DNA of 41,056 nucleotides from assembly GCA_017399105.1 (NCBI GenBank), contig JAFQEJ010000005.1:1-41056 (forward strand), read 5' to 3'. This stretch comes from Clostridia bacterium (GTDB lineage: Bacteria; Bacillota; Clostridia; Oscillospirales; CAG-272). Position 1 is the first letter of the stretch. Every line of letters starts with the position of its first letter. The notes beneath the pieces are model-generated. The model worked only from the letters and a program-made list of their open reading frames with translations, had not been told where the DNA came from and made no database searches. Made by a program: the position numbers and the translations under genes. Positions 1 to 7,967 of this stretch are shown here, in pieces.

Positions 1-10
1 GCCTCGAGTT

Positions 11-16
11 TGTCAA
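11..16 (-). promoter_or_regulatory. -35 box of a second, tandem leftward promoter
   Basis: The minus strand reads TTGACA here. With 17-base spacing its -10 box would lie just outside the window, so only half of the promoter can be seen. The tandem arrangement with 101-129 is the main support. Confidence 0.4.
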
Positions 17-100
17 GTGGTTTTTTAAAAGTTTTTTATTTCTTTTTTCTTCCGCTCGCTCAGTCTCGGTTTGCACCGCTCTCTCGCTGACAGCTTTGTT

Positions 101-129
101 AGTATACCACATCTACTCTTCTTTGTCAA
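101..129 (-). promoter_or_regulatory. Strong sigma-A promoter, rRNA-operon-like, reading leftwards
   Basis: On the minus strand the sequence reads TTGACA (124-129), a 17-base spacer, then TATACT (101-106). This is nearly consensus and is preceded by an A/T-rich tract. A second TTGACA lies 113 bases further downstream at 11-16, as in tandem rRNA promoters of Firmicutes. The transcribed region is GC-rich and runs out of the window, so an rRNA or tRNA operon beyond the left edge is an inference. Confidence 0.75.
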
Positions 130-391
130 CACCTTTTTTCATTTTTCTTGCAATTTGTTCATAATCTTTAACAAAGCAACCGTTTTTCCACAGCTCTTGT
201 GTATATTTTAACCATTCGCCATCGAATTATACCCAAAATCCCCACATTTTCATATACTGTATCGAGCGATCCCGTATTGAAATCTCCGTATCCTATATAT
301 TCCATGTTTAAATCACTTTGCAGGCTGTCAAAAATAAGAACACCGAAATAACGGACGCAATGGCGGCCATTCCCAAGACCGTCACAAAGAA
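130..391. other. Non-coding stretch before mazF
   Basis: This AT-rich stretch lies between the leftward promoter and mazF. No antitoxin gene, RNA gene or convincing plus-strand promoter was seen. A TATACT at 253-258 lacks a good -35 box. Confidence 0.5.
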
Positions 392-406
392 ATGGAGTGT
401 GAATCT

Positions 407-832
407 TTGAATATCAAACGAGGAGACATTTATTACGCTGATCTGTCGCCGGTTGTGGGCAGTGAACAGGGCGGGCTCCGTCCTGTGCTTATCATACAAA
501 ATGATGTAGGCAACCACTACAGCCCTACCGTCATCGCCGCTGCTATCACCAGCAAAATGAGCAAAGCACATCTTCCAACCCACATCGATGTCTGCCGCGA
601 TGCCTGTTCGCTCACCGACGATGCGCGCGGTCTTGCCCGTGATTCGATCATACTGCTCGAGCAGATCCGCACCATCGACAAAAAGCGGCTGAAAGAAAAG
701 ATCGGTCATCTCGACGATGCAGTCATGTCGAAAGTCAATCATGCCATCGGAGTCAGCTTCGGTCTTGCTTCCCCCGAACCCGAACAAACCGATCTTCCCT
801 ACACAGCCGACCACCCCATTGTCACCGCCTGA
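407..832 (+). CDS. mazF: MazF/EndoA-type mRNA interferase (toxin)
   Basis: Endoribonuclease of the MazF/PemK family, which cleaves mRNA at short sequence motifs when freed from its antitoxin. The N-terminus reads [20 protein letters not shown], followed by [21 protein letters not shown] and [17 protein letters not shown], closely matching Bacillus subtilis EndoA over its whole length. An ATG exists at 392, but GGAG at 394-397 would overlap it and sits 9 bases before the TTG at 407, whose product begins exactly where family members begin; TTG is therefore preferred (141 residues). Compared with EndoA there are several extra residues between THIDV and RDSIILLEQ and an extended C-terminus after the usual end. 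No mazE-like antitoxin lies upstream or downstream, so the partner must be elsewhere or lost. The family call is very secure. Confidence 0.93.
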   Translation: MNIKRGDIYYADLSPVVGSEQGGLRPVLIIQNDVGNHYSPTVIAAAITSKMSKAHLPTHIDVCRDACSLTDDARGLARDSIILLEQIRTIDKKRLKEKIGHLDDAVMSKVNHAIGVSFGLASPEPEQTDLPYTADHPIVTA

Positions 833-858
833 GCCACTCTACATGCCAATCGATTACT

Positions 859-881
859 GCGGAGAGTATCTTGCTCTCCGC
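859..881 (+). terminator. Hairpin terminator after mazF
   Basis: GCGGAGAG and CTCTCCGC form an 8-bp perfect stem with a 7-base loop, followed by a weak T-rich tail (TTCTATATT). Confidence 0.55.
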
Positions 882-915
882 TTCTATATTATGTAGTAAA
901 ACTCTCCTTTCACGC

Positions 916-944
916 TTGTAATTATTCGGTTTTTATGCTACAAT
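916..944 (+). promoter_or_regulatory. Sigma-A promoter for the TIM-barrel hydrolase gene
   Basis: TTGTAA (916-921), a 17-base spacer and TACAAT (939-944) lie about 60 bases before the start codon at 1005. Confidence 0.6.
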
Positions 945-1004
945 GAATTCAGCCGTTTAACTTCATATATCACTGTGATCAATTCTTTATTTGGAGGAAA
1001 GTTT

Positions 1005-2090
1005 ATGAACATGCAAGATCTTATCGGCTTCACCGTGATGGCACCGCGCTATTATTTCGGAGATCTCCCCTGTATGCTGGAGGGCGCTCGGCGCATTTAT
1101 GAATTCGGCTCGCGCACCATCAAGCTTGTGCTCAGCCCCAACTACCGCGGCGAATATCCCCACAACCACGATTGGCCTGAGCTGGGCAGTCTGACCGAGC
1201 TGGTGTCCCATCCGCAGGTGAAGCCTGTTTTCGATATGAATTTCCATACCTTTGTCCTGGAAGCCTATCCCCTTTCTCCCGTAGCGCGGGATTGCCCCTT
1301 CATGCATCTTACCCCGCCGGTGAGCGACGACTGTGTTGTGCTCGATGAAAACACAGGCCTGGGAGAACCCATCAAGCGCGTATTCTGCTCCGAACAGCTG
1401 AAAGCCGAATATGAGGAAATCTATCGCTTCGCTTCCTATCTGCATGAGGAATATGCCGGCAGCGGAAAGACCTTCATCATTCAGAACTGGGAATCCGACT
1501 GGTCGGTGCGCGGCAAAGGAGATCCGAACATGGATCCGCCTCCCGAAAAGATGGAGCAGCTTGTCACATGGATCAATAACCGTCAGGATGCAGTGGATGC
1601 AGCCCGCCGTGATCATCCCGGAAGCGGCGTGAATGTCTGGAACTGCGCGGAAGTCAACCTGGTTGCCCACGCACTTGAAGGGCGTCCCACCGTGACCACC
1701 TGTGCGGTTCCGAAAATGCGCTGCGATATCTACTCCTATTCTTCCTATGACACCTCGATCGCGGGAACACAGCTTTCGGATGCCCTCGATCTGCTTTTGA
1801 AATACTGTCCGCCCAGTGAGACTGTGGGCGACAAGAATCTGTTCATCGGCGAATACGGGCTCCCTGAAAACGAGTTCCCCGTCGAACAGCAGCTGTCTTC
1901 TCTCGAAAACGTGGTTACTCTCGCAATGAAAAAGGGACTTCGTCATGTAATCTACTGGGAGCTTTACTGCAATGAAAAATCGCTGACCCATCCGTCGGGC
2001 TGCAGAGGCTTCTGGCTGATCCGCAAGGACGGTTCGCCCGCTCCCTGCTATCCGGTGTTCAAGCGCATGCTGGAGGAAAATGAAAAATAA
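1005..2090 (+). CDS. TIM-barrel glycoside-hydrolase-like protein
   Basis: Predicted cytoplasmic protein of 361 residues with no signal peptide. The chosen ATG follows GGAGGAAA (993-1000) at good distance; an ATG-like start at 975 lacks a ribosome binding site. The sequence has the look of a clan GH-A (beta/alpha)8 barrel: a first strand MAPRYYFGD, TIKLVLSP, a mid-protein IIQNWESDW where the acid/base Glu would lie, VNVWNCAEVN, and near the C-terminal third LFIGEYGLPE, the typical position of a nucleophile Glu, followed by HVIYWELYC. No specific GH family could be recognised, and a non-catalytic or different barrel enzyme is possible. It has its own promoter and is followed by a promoter for the next gene, so it is probably monocistronic. 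Confidence 0.6.
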   Translation: MNMQDLIGFTVMAPRYYFGDLPCMLEGARRIYEFGSRTIKLVLSPNYRGEYPHNHDWPELGSLTELVSHPQVKPVFDMNFHTFVLEAYPLSPVARDCPFMHLTPPVSDDCVVLDENTGLGEPIKRVFCSEQLKAEYEEIYRFASYLHEEYAGSGKTFIIQNWESDWSVRGKGDPNMDPPPEKMEQLVTWINNRQDAVDAARRDHPGSGVNVWNCAEVNLVAHALEGRPTVTTCAVPKMRCDIYSYSSYDTSIAGTQLSDALDLLLKYCPPSETVGDKNLFIGEYGLPENEFPVEQQLSSLENVVTLAMKKGLRHVIYWELYCNEKSLTHPSGCRGFWLIRKDGSPAPCYPVFKRMLEENEK

Positions 2091-2221
2091 ACATCGAGGC
2101 ATATCGGCAATTCTACAGGAGCAGGTTACGTCAGGTGTGATCTGCCCCTTTATATAATGTACAGAATCACGTTCAATTTCACACCTTTTATATACGAATC
2201 GTGACATTTTTTCAAAAGTGC

Positions 2222-2250
2222 TTGATTTAATCGCCAAGAAATAGTATAAT
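2222..2250 (+). promoter_or_regulatory. Sigma-A promoter for the serine hydrolase gene
   Basis: TTGATT (2222-2227), a 17-base spacer and TATAAT (2245-2250). The start codon at 2283 follows GGGAGG at 2269-2274. Confidence 0.7.
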
Positions 2251-2282
2251 AAGGAGTACGAATTCGATGGGAGGTTAACCTC

Positions 2283-3623
2283 ATGCTGGACTTCACATTA
2301 TATTCTCCCGAGAGCGTCGGCGTTTCATCCGACAGCATCGCGGAATTTCTCCTTCGCGGAAACGAGCTGGGACTTCATTCCTTTATTCTCTTCCGCCACG
2401 GAAAGTGCATCTCCGAAAGCTACTTTGCCCCCTATGCCAAGGACAAGCTTCATATGCTCTATTCGCTTTCCAAGAGCTTCACATCCATTGCCTGTGCCTT
2501 TGCGGTACAGGACGGACTGCTTGCTTATGAGGACAGAGTGGCAGGCTTCTTCCCCGACAAGATGATTTCGGCAGGCTTTGCCGAGCTGACGGTAGAGCAT
2601 CTGCTCACCATGTCGGTTGGCACCGAAGAGGGTGACCGATTCTCAGGCTTTGACTGGATTCAGGACTTTCTTTCGGCCGAACCGGAGCACAAGCCGGGTA
2701 GCGTCTTCCGCTATGACACATCGGCAACCTTCATGGTTGCGGCAATCCTCGAAAGAGTGCTGGGACGTTCTATCGAATGTTATCTGACCGATAAACTCTT
2801 TTCAAAAATCAGCATCGACAATCATTGGTGGCAGCGCTCCCCCGACGGTATCTGCACCGGCGGCTACGGACTGAATCTGCGCACCCGCGACCTGGCGAGA
2901 TTTGCTTCCTTTATTATGAACAGGGGAAGCTGGGAGGGTGAGCAGCTCCTTGATCCTGCGCTGATTGAGCGTGCCACATCCAAGCATATCGAAAACGGCG
3001 TGCCGGTAGCAGGTCAGCCCTGCGACTGGGCAATGGGCTACGGCTACCAGTTCTGGCGCTGTGAACCAGATGGCGTTTTCCGCGGCGACGGCGCCTTCGG
3101 TCAGTATATGATCTTTATGCCGAAGCAGGATGCTTTCATCGCCATCAACAGCGGAACCCCCGATATGCAGGCGATTCTCACCGCCATCTGGAAGATCATC
3201 CTTCCCGCAATGGCAGATATCCGCCCCGATAATCCCGAAGCTGAAGCAAAGCTTCGCGAGATTGAGACAACCCGTCATATAACCTACCCCGAAGGTACCC
3301 CTTATGAGAATGTGCCCGAAGGAGTTTTCACATTTAAAGACAAAAAAGTCAGCTTTACCATTGAAAATGACCTTCTCTGCATGTACCTGCATGAGGATGA
3401 GAAAAAGACAATCCGCCTTCGCGCAGGCTACAACCGCTTCGTCGACTGCGGCGGCAATTCCTATGCCTATGCAGTGAAAGACGGCGAGCTGATTTTCCGC
3501 GAGGTTCACAGCTATACCCCCTACGGCAATGACTGCATCCTCCGCTTTGAAGGAGAAACGGTCGCCGAGCGCACTGCCCCCTTCTCGGGCTGCGTGCATA
3601 TGGATCACAGGATCCTCAATTAA
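2283..3623 (+). CDS. Beta-lactamase-fold serine hydrolase (class C / esterase family)
   Basis: Protein of 446 residues of the beta-lactamase/penicillin-binding-like serine hydrolase superfamily. The nucleophile motif SxxK is S61-L-S-K64 in MLYSLSKSFTSIA, and the second motif is the Tyr of FRYDTSATF (Y144), replacing the usual YxN. Further family marks are LLTMSVG, YGLNLRTRDLARFASFIMNRG and GDGAFGQYMIFMPKQD, the last corresponding to the HxG/KTG strand. About 120 C-terminal residues form an extra beta-rich domain. Family members include esterases, peptidases and beta-lactamases; absence of a signal peptide argues for an intracellular esterase or peptidase rather than an antibiotic-degrading enzyme. 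The start has a good Shine-Dalgarno 8 bases upstream. Only 44 bases separate it from fba. Confidence 0.85.
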   Translation: MLDFTLYSPESVGVSSDSIAEFLLRGNELGLHSFILFRHGKCISESYFAPYAKDKLHMLYSLSKSFTSIACAFAVQDGLLAYEDRVAGFFPDKMISAGFAELTVEHLLTMSVGTEEGDRFSGFDWIQDFLSAEPEHKPGSVFRYDTSATFMVAAILERVLGRSIECYLTDKLFSKISIDNHWWQRSPDGICTGGYGLNLRTRDLARFASFIMNRGSWEGEQLLDPALIERATSKHIENGVPVAGQPCDWAMGYGYQFWRCEPDGVFRGDGAFGQYMIFMPKQDAFIAINSGTPDMQAILTAIWKIILPAMADIRPDNPEAEAKLREIETTRHITYPEGTPYENVPEGVFTFKDKKVSFTIENDLLCMYLHEDEKKTIRLRAGYNRFVDCGGNSYAYAVKDGELIFREVHSYTPYGNDCILRFEGETVAERTAPFSGCVHMDHRILN

Positions 3624-3667
3624 ACAATTTGTCAACAAATAATTTATTATATCAGGAGTGTGTAAAC

Positions 3668-4627
3668 ATGGCATTGGTAACAACTAAGGAAATGTTCAAG
3701 AAGGCATACGAAGGCCACTACGCAGTCGGCGCTTTCAACATCAACAACATGGAGATCATCCAGGCAATCACCGAGGCTGCTTCCGAGCTTCGTTCTCCTG
3801 TCGTTCTTCAGGTTTCGGCAGGCGCACGCAAGTATGCAAAGCATGAGTACCTCCTCGCTCTTGCAAATGCTGCTGTCAAGGATGCTGACATCGATCTCGC
3901 TCTCCACCTCGACCACGGCGCAGACTTTGAAATCTGCAAGTCCTGCATCGACGGCGGCTTCACATCGGTTATGATCGACGGCTCTCACCACAGCTTTGAG
4001 GAAAACATCGCTGTTACAAAGAAGGTTGTTGAGTACGCTCACGCTCACGGCGTAGTTGTCGAAGGTGAGCTTGGCGTGCTTGCAGGCATCGAGGATGATG
4101 TTGTTGCAGAAAAATCTTCCTACACCCGTCCCGAAGAGGTTCAGGAGTTTGTTGAGCGCACAGGCGTTGACTCTCTCGCAATCTCCATCGGTACCTCCCA
4201 CGGTGCATACAAGTTCAAGCCCGAGCAGTGCACACGCAACGCTGACGGCGTTCTCGTTCCGCCCCCTCTCCGTTTCGACATCCTCGAAGAAGTAGAGAAG
4301 AGACTCCCCGGCTTCCCGATCGTTCTCCACGGTGCATCCTCTGTACCCCAGGAATTCGTTAAGGAAATCAACAGCATCGGCGGCAAGCTTCCCGACGCAG
4401 TCGGTATTCCCGAAGAGCAGCTCCGCAAGGCAGCTTCCATGGCAGTCTGCAAGATCAACATCGACTCGGATATCCGTCTTGCCATGACCGCAGGTATCCG
4501 CCGTGTGCTCACAGAAAAGCCCGACGTATTTGATCCCCGCGGCTACCTCACCGTTGCCCGCGACGAGGTTAAGAAGATGGTCGCTCACAAGATCGTCAAC
4601 GTTCTCGGTTCCAACAACAAGCTTTAA
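3668..4627 (+). CDS. fba: Class II fructose-bisphosphate aldolase
   Basis: Zinc-dependent aldolase that reversibly splits fructose 1,6-bisphosphate into dihydroxyacetone phosphate and glyceraldehyde 3-phosphate in glycolysis; 319 residues, cytoplasmic. Start chosen at the ATG after AGGAG (3654-3658), giving the family N-terminus MALVTTKEMFKKAYEG. Motifs seen: LHLDHGAD with catalytic D82 and zinc ligand H83, GELGVLAGIEDD, SIGTSHGAYK, LHGASSVPQEF and KINIDSDIR. Tagatose- and sedoheptulose-bisphosphate aldolases share this fold, but the sequence is typical of Firmicute Fba. Codon use is strongly biased to C/G-ending codons, as expected for a highly expressed gene. No clear promoter of its own was found in the short gap before it. 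A hairpin terminator follows. Confidence 0.95.
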   Translation: MALVTTKEMFKKAYEGHYAVGAFNINNMEIIQAITEAASELRSPVVLQVSAGARKYAKHEYLLALANAAVKDADIDLALHLDHGADFEICKSCIDGGFTSVMIDGSHHSFEENIAVTKKVVEYAHAHGVVVEGELGVLAGIEDDVVAEKSSYTRPEEVQEFVERTGVDSLAISIGTSHGAYKFKPEQCTRNADGVLVPPPLRFDILEEVEKRLPGFPIVLHGASSVPQEFVKEINSIGGKLPDAVGIPEEQLRKAASMAVCKINIDSDIRLAMTAGIRRVLTEKPDVFDPRGYLTVARDEVKKMVAHKIVNVLGSNNKL

Positions 4628-4685
4628 TTTCGCACAATCCTGAAAGGAAGGTTTTCCCCTCCCTCTCAAGACATCGTATCACACC

Positions 4686-4716
4686 ACAGCGGACGGAGAT
4701 CAACTTCGTCCGCTGT
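4686..4716 (+). terminator. Hairpin terminator after fba
   Basis: ACAGCGGACG and CGTCCGCTGT pair perfectly over 10 bp around an 11-base loop; the tail (ATTTACAATT) is only weakly T-rich. Confidence 0.65.
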
Positions 4717-4756
4717 ATTTACAATTCCATCCATCTTCAATTCACGAGGTATCCCC

Positions 4757-5482
4757 ATGAAATGGCATGAAACCTATCGCGTCAACTCCCACGACACCGA
4801 TGCAAACGGCATTGTCCGCGCTTCCGCCATGCTCCGCTATCATCAGGAGACAGCCAATCTCCAGCTTGAAAACTGTCATCCCACACCGAAGGAGCTGCTG
4901 GATGCGGGACTCGCCTTCATTCTGAGCCGCGTCACCATGACCCTCAAAGCGCCCGTCCGCTCCTTCGAAACAATCGAGGTCGACACCTGGGGCTGTCCCA
5001 GTCACGGCGCAACCTATAACCGCTGCGGTCAGATCTTCCGCGGCAGCGAACTCATCGCCGAGGTATCCTCGGTCTGGGGTCTGCTCAGTGCCGCCGATAA
5101 GCGCATCCTCCGTGTAGGCGAGGTCGAGATGGGATTCGGCACCGAGGAAGCCATTGATATCGGACTGCCTACCCGCTTCCGCATCCCCCGCGAGCTTGAG
5201 CTGCACGAGCTTGGTAAACGTACCGTCACCTACGGCGATATCGACACCAACATCCATATGAACAACACCAACTATCCCGACATGCTCTGCGGCTTCCTGC
5301 CCACCATGCAGGGAATCCGTGTCAGCGAAATGAGCCTCAATTTCGTGGGTGAAGCGCATCTTGGCGAAACCATCACCGTCATGGGCACCTCAGAGGGTGA
5401 GTACAACTACTTCCGAACCATCCGTGAAAACGGTGATACCGGCGTGGAGGCAATCCTCCGCACAATCCCCATCGAAGCATGA
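4757..5482 (+). CDS. Acyl-ACP thioesterase (FatA/FatB-like)
   Basis: Double-hotdog thioesterase of 241 residues that releases fatty acids from acyl carrier protein; cytoplasmic. The first hotdog opens with YRVNSHDTDANG and LRYHQETANLQLE. The catalytic segment TYGDIDTNIHMNN near residues 158-170 carries the expected Asp163, Asn165 and His167. LSRVTMTLKAP and TWGCPSHG also fit the acyl-ACP thioesterase family. The stop codon overlaps the start of the next gene by 4 bases (ATGA), so the winged-helix regulator is probably translationally coupled to it. Bacterial members often set fatty-acid chain length or supply free acids. Confidence 0.88.
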   Translation: MKWHETYRVNSHDTDANGIVRASAMLRYHQETANLQLENCHPTPKELLDAGLAFILSRVTMTLKAPVRSFETIEVDTWGCPSHGATYNRCGQIFRGSELIAEVSSVWGLLSAADKRILRVGEVEMGFGTEEAIDIGLPTRFRIPRELELHELGKRTVTYGDIDTNIHMNNTNYPDMLCGFLPTMQGIRVSEMSLNFVGEAHLGETITVMGTSEGEYNYFRTIRENGDTGVEAILRTIPIEA

Positions 5483-6063
5483 GCGTCCTGATTCTCTCCA
5501 CAGACAAAATCCTCGCCGATGCCATAGGTTATGAGCTGAAGCTGGCAGGAATCCAAGTCTCCCCCGCCGTCGCCCCGGGCGAAGAGGAAGAACAGCTTGC
5601 AATCTGCGATCTTGACAGTATGCCTGCTCCCCAGAATTCGGTCACAATCACCCATGATCGGGCAAAGACCGCCGACTTTCACCGTCCATTCCTCATGTCA
5701 GAGCTTATTGACGAGGTAAAGCGCCGCCTGGCAGAAAGAGCTGCCGCCGCTAAGGCCGGCGATAAGGCTTCCAAGATCAAGGTGGACAGTCTCCGCATCA
5801 CCGAAAACTGTGCCTGGCTGGGCGAAAAGCAAATCCCGCTGACAGCCACCGAAGCCGCCCTGCTCTCGCTTCTTGCATCCCGCCCCGATACGCCCTTCTC
5901 CCGCGAGGAGATCGGACGCGCCGTCTGGGGTGAGGATTCTCTCGATACCAACCGCTGCGAGGTCTACATCCGCTATCTCCGCGAAAAGCTGGAGCTGCCC
6001 GACGCCCCCAGACGCATCATCACCCTGCGCGGCAAAGGATACATGCTGAAATCCTTCACCTAA
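5479..6063 (+). CDS. OmpR-type winged-helix regulator with a reduced receiver-like domain
   Basis: Protein of 194 residues. The C-terminal half is a typical OmpR/PhoB DNA-binding domain: LTATEAALLSLLASRPDTPF, SREEIGRAVWGED, VYIRYLREKLE and IITLRGKGYML. The N-terminal part, about 85 residues, reads like a shortened receiver: VLILSTDKILADAIGYELKLAGI, AICDLDS where the phosphoacceptor strand should be, and HRPFLMSELIDEVKRRL as the last strand/helix. It lacks the usual acidic pair and is about 35 residues shorter than a normal receiver. No histidine kinase gene is adjacent. It overlaps the thioesterase gene by 4 bases, so it may act in membrane-lipid or envelope control without phosphorylation. 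That role is inferred. Confidence 0.8.
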   Translation: MSVLILSTDKILADAIGYELKLAGIQVSPAVAPGEEEEQLAICDLDSMPAPQNSVTITHDRAKTADFHRPFLMSELIDEVKRRLAERAAAAKAGDKASKIKVDSLRITENCAWLGEKQIPLTATEAALLSLLASRPDTPFSREEIGRAVWGEDSLDTNRCEVYIRYLREKLELPDAPRRIITLRGKGYMLKSFT

Positions 6064-6095
6064 ACCCAACCGATCACCATCGAAAAGGCATCATC

Positions 6096-6554
6096 ATGAA
6101 AAAACTCATTCAATTTTTACGACGCATTGTCCCAAAGCCCCTGCTTCCCATCTATGACAAGCTCTTCATGACCGAGGGCGGACTCTATATCGTTTTCGGC
6201 GGGCTGACTACCGTGGTCTCCTATGTCTCCTATGTCCTCGCCGCCAAGCTTCTGGGCATCAACTTCATGGCATCCGAGCTCATCTCATGGGTCTGCGCCG
6301 TGCTCTTTGCCTATGTGACAAACAGACTCTATGTTTTCGAGAGTGACGAGCACACACCGCTGGGACTGCTGCGGGAATTTGTCAGCTTTGTTGCATCCCG
6401 ACTCTTTTCACTGGGATGTGATCTTGTGATCATGTGGATTATGGTCGAGCTCTTCTCTATCAACGACATCGTTGCAAAGGTTGTCGCCAGCATCGTGGTG
6501 CTCATCGTCAACTACGTGGCAAGCAAGCTGCTGGTGTTTAAGAAAAAGAAATAA
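6096..6554 (+). CDS. GtrA-family membrane protein
   Basis: Small integral membrane protein of 152 residues with four predicted hydrophobic helices (roughly residues 27-48, 52-72, 90-112 and 117-140) and basic ends. GGLTTVVSYVSYVLAAKLL, AYVTNRLYVFES and VNYVASKLLVFKKK match the GtrA/DPMS family, whose members help move undecaprenyl-phosphate-linked sugars across the membrane or act in cell-wall glycosylation. It follows the winged-helix regulator by 32 bases on the same strand. No glycosyltransferase partner is adjacent. Confidence 0.85.
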   Translation: MKKLIQFLRRIVPKPLLPIYDKLFMTEGGLYIVFGGLTTVVSYVSYVLAAKLLGINFMASELISWVCAVLFAYVTNRLYVFESDEHTPLGLLREFVSFVASRLFSLGCDLVIMWIMVELFSINDIVAKVVASIVVLIVNYVASKLLVFKKKK

Positions 6555-6576
6555 TACGGTATAAGCGTACCGCAAC

Positions 6577-6612
6577 AAAGGGACAGAGAAATTTCACCTT
6601 CTCTGTCCCTTT
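6577..6612. terminator. Bidirectional hairpin terminator between convergent genes
   Basis: AAAGGGACAGAGAA and TTCTCTGTCCCTTT pair perfectly over 14 bp around an 8-base loop. A/T flanks let it serve both the GtrA gene (plus) and the XRE regulator gene (minus). Confidence 0.85.
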
Positions 6613-6635
6613 CGCATTACCCGTGCTGTAGAGCC

Positions 6636-7802
6636 TTACTTAAAACATTCGGCGTATTTGGGATTTTTACGAAGCTCTTCAAGAATATCTTTCTGAAACA
6701 TTCGGAGTTCCTTTTTCCAGAAATCATCTCCAAACGGTGCGAGATCTCCTTTCTTTATCTTCGGCAATGCCGAAATCAGCGGGGCGGAATATTGATAGTC
6801 ACCTTCCTTACAGATGCGTTCATACTCCTTGCAATGATCAAAGCCTTTGTCAAAATAATTCAGAATATTTTCCGGACAGCCATCGTTGCTCATTTCATAT
6901 CCGGCCAAAGTCAAATATAAACTGCCGATATCCCAGTGCCATCTTCCACATCTGCCGTCAATAAAGACCGTTTCGTAAAGCTGAATAACCGATAAAAGTA
7001 TTTGTCTTCCGTATTCAGAGGATGATACCGCAGGTCTCAGGGCTACAGATTCGGAAATAGCAAAATGAAGATTTGAAAGTAGCGCCATTATTCTTTCGCC
7101 TTGATATCTTGCTCTTTCTTCCCCTACGGTTGCCTTGGGTAACAAAACTTCTTTTGAGATAAGAATAGAATTTTGTTCGTTGGCAAGAGCCTTCGCTTTT
7201 TCATACTCCCCCATTCTGCAATAAAGCGGTACTATTTGACGAATGGCAATTTCACGCTCTTCGGAAGATAAATTTAATTTCAAAAGCTTTTCGGAAACTC
7301 TGACTGCTTCCTGCCAATAAATATTTTGAGAGTTATAATCAACATCATCTTCTATGATACCGGATGAATCGTCGCGATGTCCTTTGGCTCCGTATTTATT
7401 CCACCCCCACATCTGAAGCGCTTGTACAAGCTTCGATAGGATTTTCGGTTCATTCGGGAATTCTTCAGCGGCCGAGCGAAGCATAGTAATGCATTCTTCA
7501 ACATCTTCTTTCAAACTTCCCTGATACATTGTGAATCCTTGTTTGGTGAGTATCTTGGCGGCATTTTCAAGAATACTTTTAATTTTTTCTTCTCTATCAT
7601 CGTGATATCCGAATAGCTCGTCAATCGAAATGTGGAAATAATTCGCAATAGCCGGGATCATCTCCATATCGGGATAACTGCCGCCCGACTCCCAGCGCGA
7701 TACCGCCTGAGCGGTTACTCCCAGGGCTTCCGCGAGATTGTCCTGCGTGCGTCCGTCACGTCGACGCAATTCTTTAATTTTAGCACCTAAGTTAAGTTGC
7801 AT
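6636..7802 (-). CDS. XRE-family helix-turn-helix regulator with helical-repeat C-terminus
   Basis: Protein of 388 residues. The first 60 residues are a Cro/CI-type HTH: LGAKIKELRRRDGRTQDNLA, EALGVTAQAVSRWESGGSYP, then ANYFHISIDELFGY. The rest is alpha-helical and looks like tetratricopeptide-type repeats, as in many Clostridia regulators, with no enzymatic motif. AGGAGGAG lies 5 bases before the ATG. The gene stands alone; an imperfect dyad, ATCAC-N4-GTGAT at 7826-7839, between its -10 box and start codon could allow self-repression. Its targets are unknown. Base composition is more AT-rich than the genes on either side, which may point to separate acquisition. Confidence 0.85.
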   Translation of the reverse strand: MQLNLGAKIKELRRRDGRTQDNLAEALGVTAQAVSRWESGGSYPDMEMIPAIANYFHISIDELFGYHDDREEKIKSILENAAKILTKQGFTMYQGSLKEDVEECITMLRSAAEEFPNEPKILSKLVQALQMWGWNKYGAKGHRDDSSGIIEDDVDYNSQNIYWQEAVRVSEKLLKLNLSSEEREIAIRQIVPLYCRMGEYEKAKALANEQNSILISKEVLLPKATVGEERARYQGERIMALLSNLHFAISESVALRPAVSSSEYGRQILLSVIQLYETVFIDGRCGRWHWDIGSLYLTLAGYEMSNDGCPENILNYFDKGFDHCKEYERICKEGDYQYSAPLISALPKIKKGDLAPFGDDFWKKELRMFQKDILEELRKNPKYAECFK

Positions 7803-7842
7803 AAAAGCTCCTCCTTGAAATCGTTATCACCGGTGTGATTAT

Positions 7843-7870
7843 AGTATAGCACATATTTCCGGGAAAGCAA
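7843..7870 (-). promoter_or_regulatory. Promoter of the XRE regulator gene
   Basis: On the minus strand: TTGCTT (7865-7870), a 16-base spacer, TATACT (7843-7848). The dyad ATCAC-N4-GTGAT (7826-7839) follows, around the expected transcription start, and is a possible operator. Confidence 0.5.
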
Positions 7871-7925
7871 TTATCAAATAGTTGTTTATCTCTCAACCAA
7901 TGTTTGACTTTGCAGACAAGAAACG

Positions 7926-7956
7926 AGGGAATGACGTTTTTCACGCGCCATTCCCT
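7926..7956. terminator. Hairpin after the GH130-like gene
   Basis: AGGGAATG and CATTCCCT (8 bp) enclose a 15-base loop. Read on the minus strand it lies just behind the GH130-like gene. The longer T-run is on the plus-strand side, so the direction of function is uncertain. Confidence 0.5.
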
Positions 7957-7967
7957 GATATTTTTTT

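Noticed and set aside
308..814. Open minus-strand frame opposite mazF, considered as an antitoxin
   Set aside because: It mirrors mazF codons and lacks a ribosome binding site and any antitoxin pattern.
987..2237. Open minus-strand frame of 416 codons opposite the TIM-barrel protein gene
   Set aside because: Shadow of the plus-strand gene, which has promoter, ribosome binding site and terminator signals.
3624..3667. A dedicated promoter for fba in the short gap
   Set aside because: TTGTCA and TATAT-like words are present but only about 12 bases apart, so no credible promoter could be called.
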